Positions 5,600-6,893 of a stretch of 6,893 bases of DNA are shown here, piece after piece. The position numbers were made by a program, and so were the translations under genes. The stretch's first letter is position 1, and each line of letters starts with the position of its first letter. Where the stretch lies: positions 1 through 6,893 of the forward strand of contig HF998484.1 in assembly GCA_000433775.1 (NCBI GenBank). The letters run 5' to 3'. The notes below the pieces were generated by a model that was given only the letters and a program-made list of their open reading frames with translations, had not been told where the DNA came from and did no database searches. Source of the stretch: Corallococcus sp. CAG:1435 (GTDB lineage Bacteria > Bacillota > Clostridia > Christensenellales > CAG-314).

Positions 5600-6127
5600 A
5601 TGAAAGTAATTCAATGTTCTCCCACCATGGCAAAAGAGGTGGGCAAATTTTACGACGAGGTAACTTTGTACCTTACAAATCACACAAATTTTCCAAAGTG
5701 GAGGTACCGTTCCTATCCGTCGGAGCAAAGCGCATTGCAGGCGTCGCAAAGCGGTACACAATTCGCCTGTGTGGAAAACGGACGCATCATCGGTGCGTTT
5801 GTACTCAACACCGACCCGCAGGGTAACTACGACGCCGTCAAGTGGGGCAAGGAAGTCGAGCAAGGCAACTATCTCGTGATACATTCCTTTGCAACGCATC
5901 CCACGCTTTACCGAAAGGGTGTCGGAAGCGTCATGCTGGATTTCTGTCTGCAACAGGCGCAACAGCACAAAATGCAGGCTGTGCGATTGGATGTGGTTCC
6001 CACAAATTATCCTGCACGCAATTTCTATCTCAAACACGGTTTCACCTTTGTGGGGGAAGCCGACCTCAACAGAAATTTCGACGATATCCCCACTTTTTGT
6101 CTGTACGAATTGAATTTGGACAGGTAG
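5600..6127 (+). CDS. GNAT family N-acetyltransferase
   Basis: A 175-aa cytoplasmic protein of the Gcn5-related fold, which moves an acetyl group from acetyl-CoA to an amine. The acetyl-CoA pyrophosphate loop is RKGVGS at residues 105-110, after the beta-strand and linker ending in IHSFATHPTLY. The C-terminal part, ARNFYLKHGFTFVGE, is the usual motif B with a Tyr before Lys-His-Gly-Phe. A central GRIIGAFVLN segment fits the preceding strand. Length is typical of single-domain members. ATG 5600 follows GGAG (5592-5595) by 4 bases. The gene is alone between its own promoter and terminator, and the neighbours do not identify the substrate, which could be a small molecule, an antibiotic or a protein N-terminus. 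Confidence 0.9.
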   Translation: MKVIQCSPTMAKEVGKFYDEVTLYLTNHTNFPKWRYRSYPSEQSALQASQSGTQFACVENGRIIGAFVLNTDPQGNYDAVKWGKEVEQGNYLVIHSFATHPTLYRKGVGSVMLDFCLQQAQQHKMQAVRLDVVPTNYPARNFYLKHGFTFVGEADLNRNFDDIPTFCLYELNLDR

Positions 6128-6200
6128 TATTGTAAATGTGTGCCAACACTGCATGCCAAAGGACTGCAATTTACAAGTAAACAGAATACGCCGCATCTTA

Positions 6201-6229
6201 AAAAAACCTGCAGATTTTGCAGGTTTTTG
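6201..6229 (+). terminator. Terminator of the GNAT gene
   Basis: AACCTGCA (6205-6212) pairs over 8 bp with TGCAGGTT (6218-6225) around a 5-base loop, extended by flanking A and T runs, and followed by T-rich sequence. It lies about 75 bases after the GNAT stop. The A run also makes it usable on the minus strand. Confidence 0.88.
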
Positions 6230-6523
6230 TTTTGACAAAATTTACTTATTTTCAACTTTAATCCAAGGCGTTTGGGCAGTAAAACTGAAATCAGACAACT
6301 GTGTGTTGCTTCACTTTTCATTGTTCCGCCCTCAATTTATTTGCAAAATTATTTGTAATGCGGCAGTAACTTCACCGTTAAAAGAGCATTGACCCAAAAA
6401 TGAGGCAAAAAATCGTTTTTTGCTTTTGCAGCGTTAATTGCGTTTTGCACAAAGGCATTTTTTGCCGTATTCGACACAAGTTGTTGTTTTCAAAAAAACG
6501 TCCGAGCAAATTTGATTTTTCGC
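6230..6523. other. Intergenic stretch between GNAT and permease terminators
   Basis: About 290 A/T-rich bases with no convincing gene. GCAAAAAA (6405-6412) and TTTTTTGC (6416-6423) form a perfect 8-bp stem with loop TCG and a following T run, perhaps a weak second terminator. A minus-strand ATG at 6321 has a GAGG site 8 bases upstream, but its frame runs through the GNAT terminator and into the GNAT antisense, so I do not call it. Confidence 0.4.
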
Positions 6524-6551
6524 AAAAAAAACGCCTGTCAATCAGGCGTTT
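6524..6551 (-). terminator. Terminator of the permease gene
   Basis: AAACGCCTG (6529-6537) pairs over 9 bp with CAGGCGTTT (6543-6551) around a 5-base loop. On the minus strand it is followed by a T run (complement of 6524-6531). It lies about 32 bases after the permease stop codon. Confidence 0.9.
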
Positions 6552-6583
6552 GATATTTTTTCCTTTGTTACAAATACTGCCGG

Positions 6584-6893
6584 TTAAGCCACTGTGTTGG
6601 CAATAAGTTGCGTTACCACCAAAATCACAAGGAAGGAAAAGTTGATAAGCAAAAATGTCGCAATGTATTTTTTGAAATTTTGCGGTTCACGTTTACGAAA
6701 TTCGTTAAGCGTTATCAGGCTTGCCAACGAAGCAATGGGGGTACCCAGCCCGCCGATGTTGACGGCAACAAGCAAGTTGGTGTAGTCGGTGGTGAATTGC
6801 GAAAGAAGCACTGCCGTAGGCACGTTGGAAATAAACTGACAGCATCCTACGCCCACAAGTAAAGGCGAAGTGGCAACCAGTCGGGAAAGAGCG
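6584..6893 (-). CDS. SLC13/ArsB-type (IT superfamily) permease, C-terminal part, cut by the window edge
   Basis: The last 102 or so residues of a membrane transporter; the frame stays open to the right edge, so the start is outside. Visible are the re-entrant substrate-site motif ISNVPTAVLL, then NIGGLGTPIASLASLI with its glycine-rich turn, a charged cytoplasmic linker (NEFRKREPQNFKKY) and a final hydrophobic helix (ATFLLINFSFLVILVVTQL). This order is typical of the C-terminal repeat of IT-superfamily carriers such as anion symporters, ArsB and NhaD-type antiporters. The substrate cannot be determined from this part. A GTG at 6856 is an internal codon, not the start. The stop is TAA at 6586-6584, followed by its own terminator. 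Confidence 0.82.
   Translation of the reverse strand, partial: ALSRLVATSPLLVGVGCCQFISNVPTAVLLSQFTTDYTNLLVAVNIGGLGTPIASLASLITLNEFRKREPQNFKKYIATFLLINFSFLVILVVTQLIANTVA

Noticed and set aside
5333..6238. A 301-codon minus-strand frame opposite the GNAT gene
   Set aside because: It runs through the GNAT terminator, the GNAT gene and both promoters; the product has no domain.
6487..6505. Sequence resembling the pfkA terminator (TTTTCAAAAAAACGTC is shared with 3091-3106)
   Set aside because: The second stem arm is missing, so no hairpin forms; probably a chance or decayed copy.

Overview
The window looks like chromosomal DNA of a low-to-moderate GC bacterium, most likely a member of the Bacillota (Clostridia-like). 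The reasons are AG-rich Shine-Dalgarno sites, A/T-rich sigma-A type promoters with 17-base spacers, compact hairpin plus T-run terminators, and a Clostridia-style ATP-dependent phosphofructokinase. No rRNA, tRNA, insertion sequence, phage gene or CRISPR array is visible. The taxonomic guess is inference from general features.

Layout. (1) Bases 1-412: a mostly non-coding leader with a good promoter (309-337) for the first operon. A minus-strand reading frame open to the left edge may be the start of a divergent gene, with weak support. (2) 413-2949: a two-gene plus-strand operon, a cytoplasmic GH20 beta-N-acetylhexosaminidase followed 2 bases later by 6-phosphofructokinase, ending in a strong terminator at 3096-3128. 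(3) 2950-3678: 729 bases with no convincing gene. They hold a structured pfkA 3' UTR, the terminator, and two 110-base direct repeats (3143-3252 and 3311-3420) that each fold into three hairpins. (4) 3679-5187, minus strand: a polytopic membrane protein with a C-terminal lysophospholipid-acyltransferase-like domain whose motif I lacks the usual aspartate. It has a perfect-consensus promoter (5346-5374), a structured leader of about 150 bases and a terminator (3645-3672). (5) 5600-6127: a monocistronic GNAT acetyltransferase with its own promoter and terminator. (6) 6128-6583: intergenic. (7) 6584-6893, minus strand: the C-terminal end of an SLC13/ArsB-type (IT superfamily) permease, cut by the window edge, with its terminator at 6524-6551.

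How the parts fit. The hexosaminidase would release GlcNAc or GalNAc from imported oligosaccharides. GlcNAc catabolism delivers fructose-6-phosphate, the substrate of phosphofructokinase, so the pair is a plausible amino-sugar-to-glycolysis unit. The acyltransferase, GNAT and permease are separate transcription units with no evident shared pathway.

The most unusual element is the duplicated three-hairpin repeat between the convergent pfkA and acyltransferase genes. Two of the differences between copies keep a stem intact as G.U wobbles on the plus strand, which hints at a plus-strand structured RNA. No known RNA family was recognised. The rest of the window is ordinary housekeeping and metabolic sequence.
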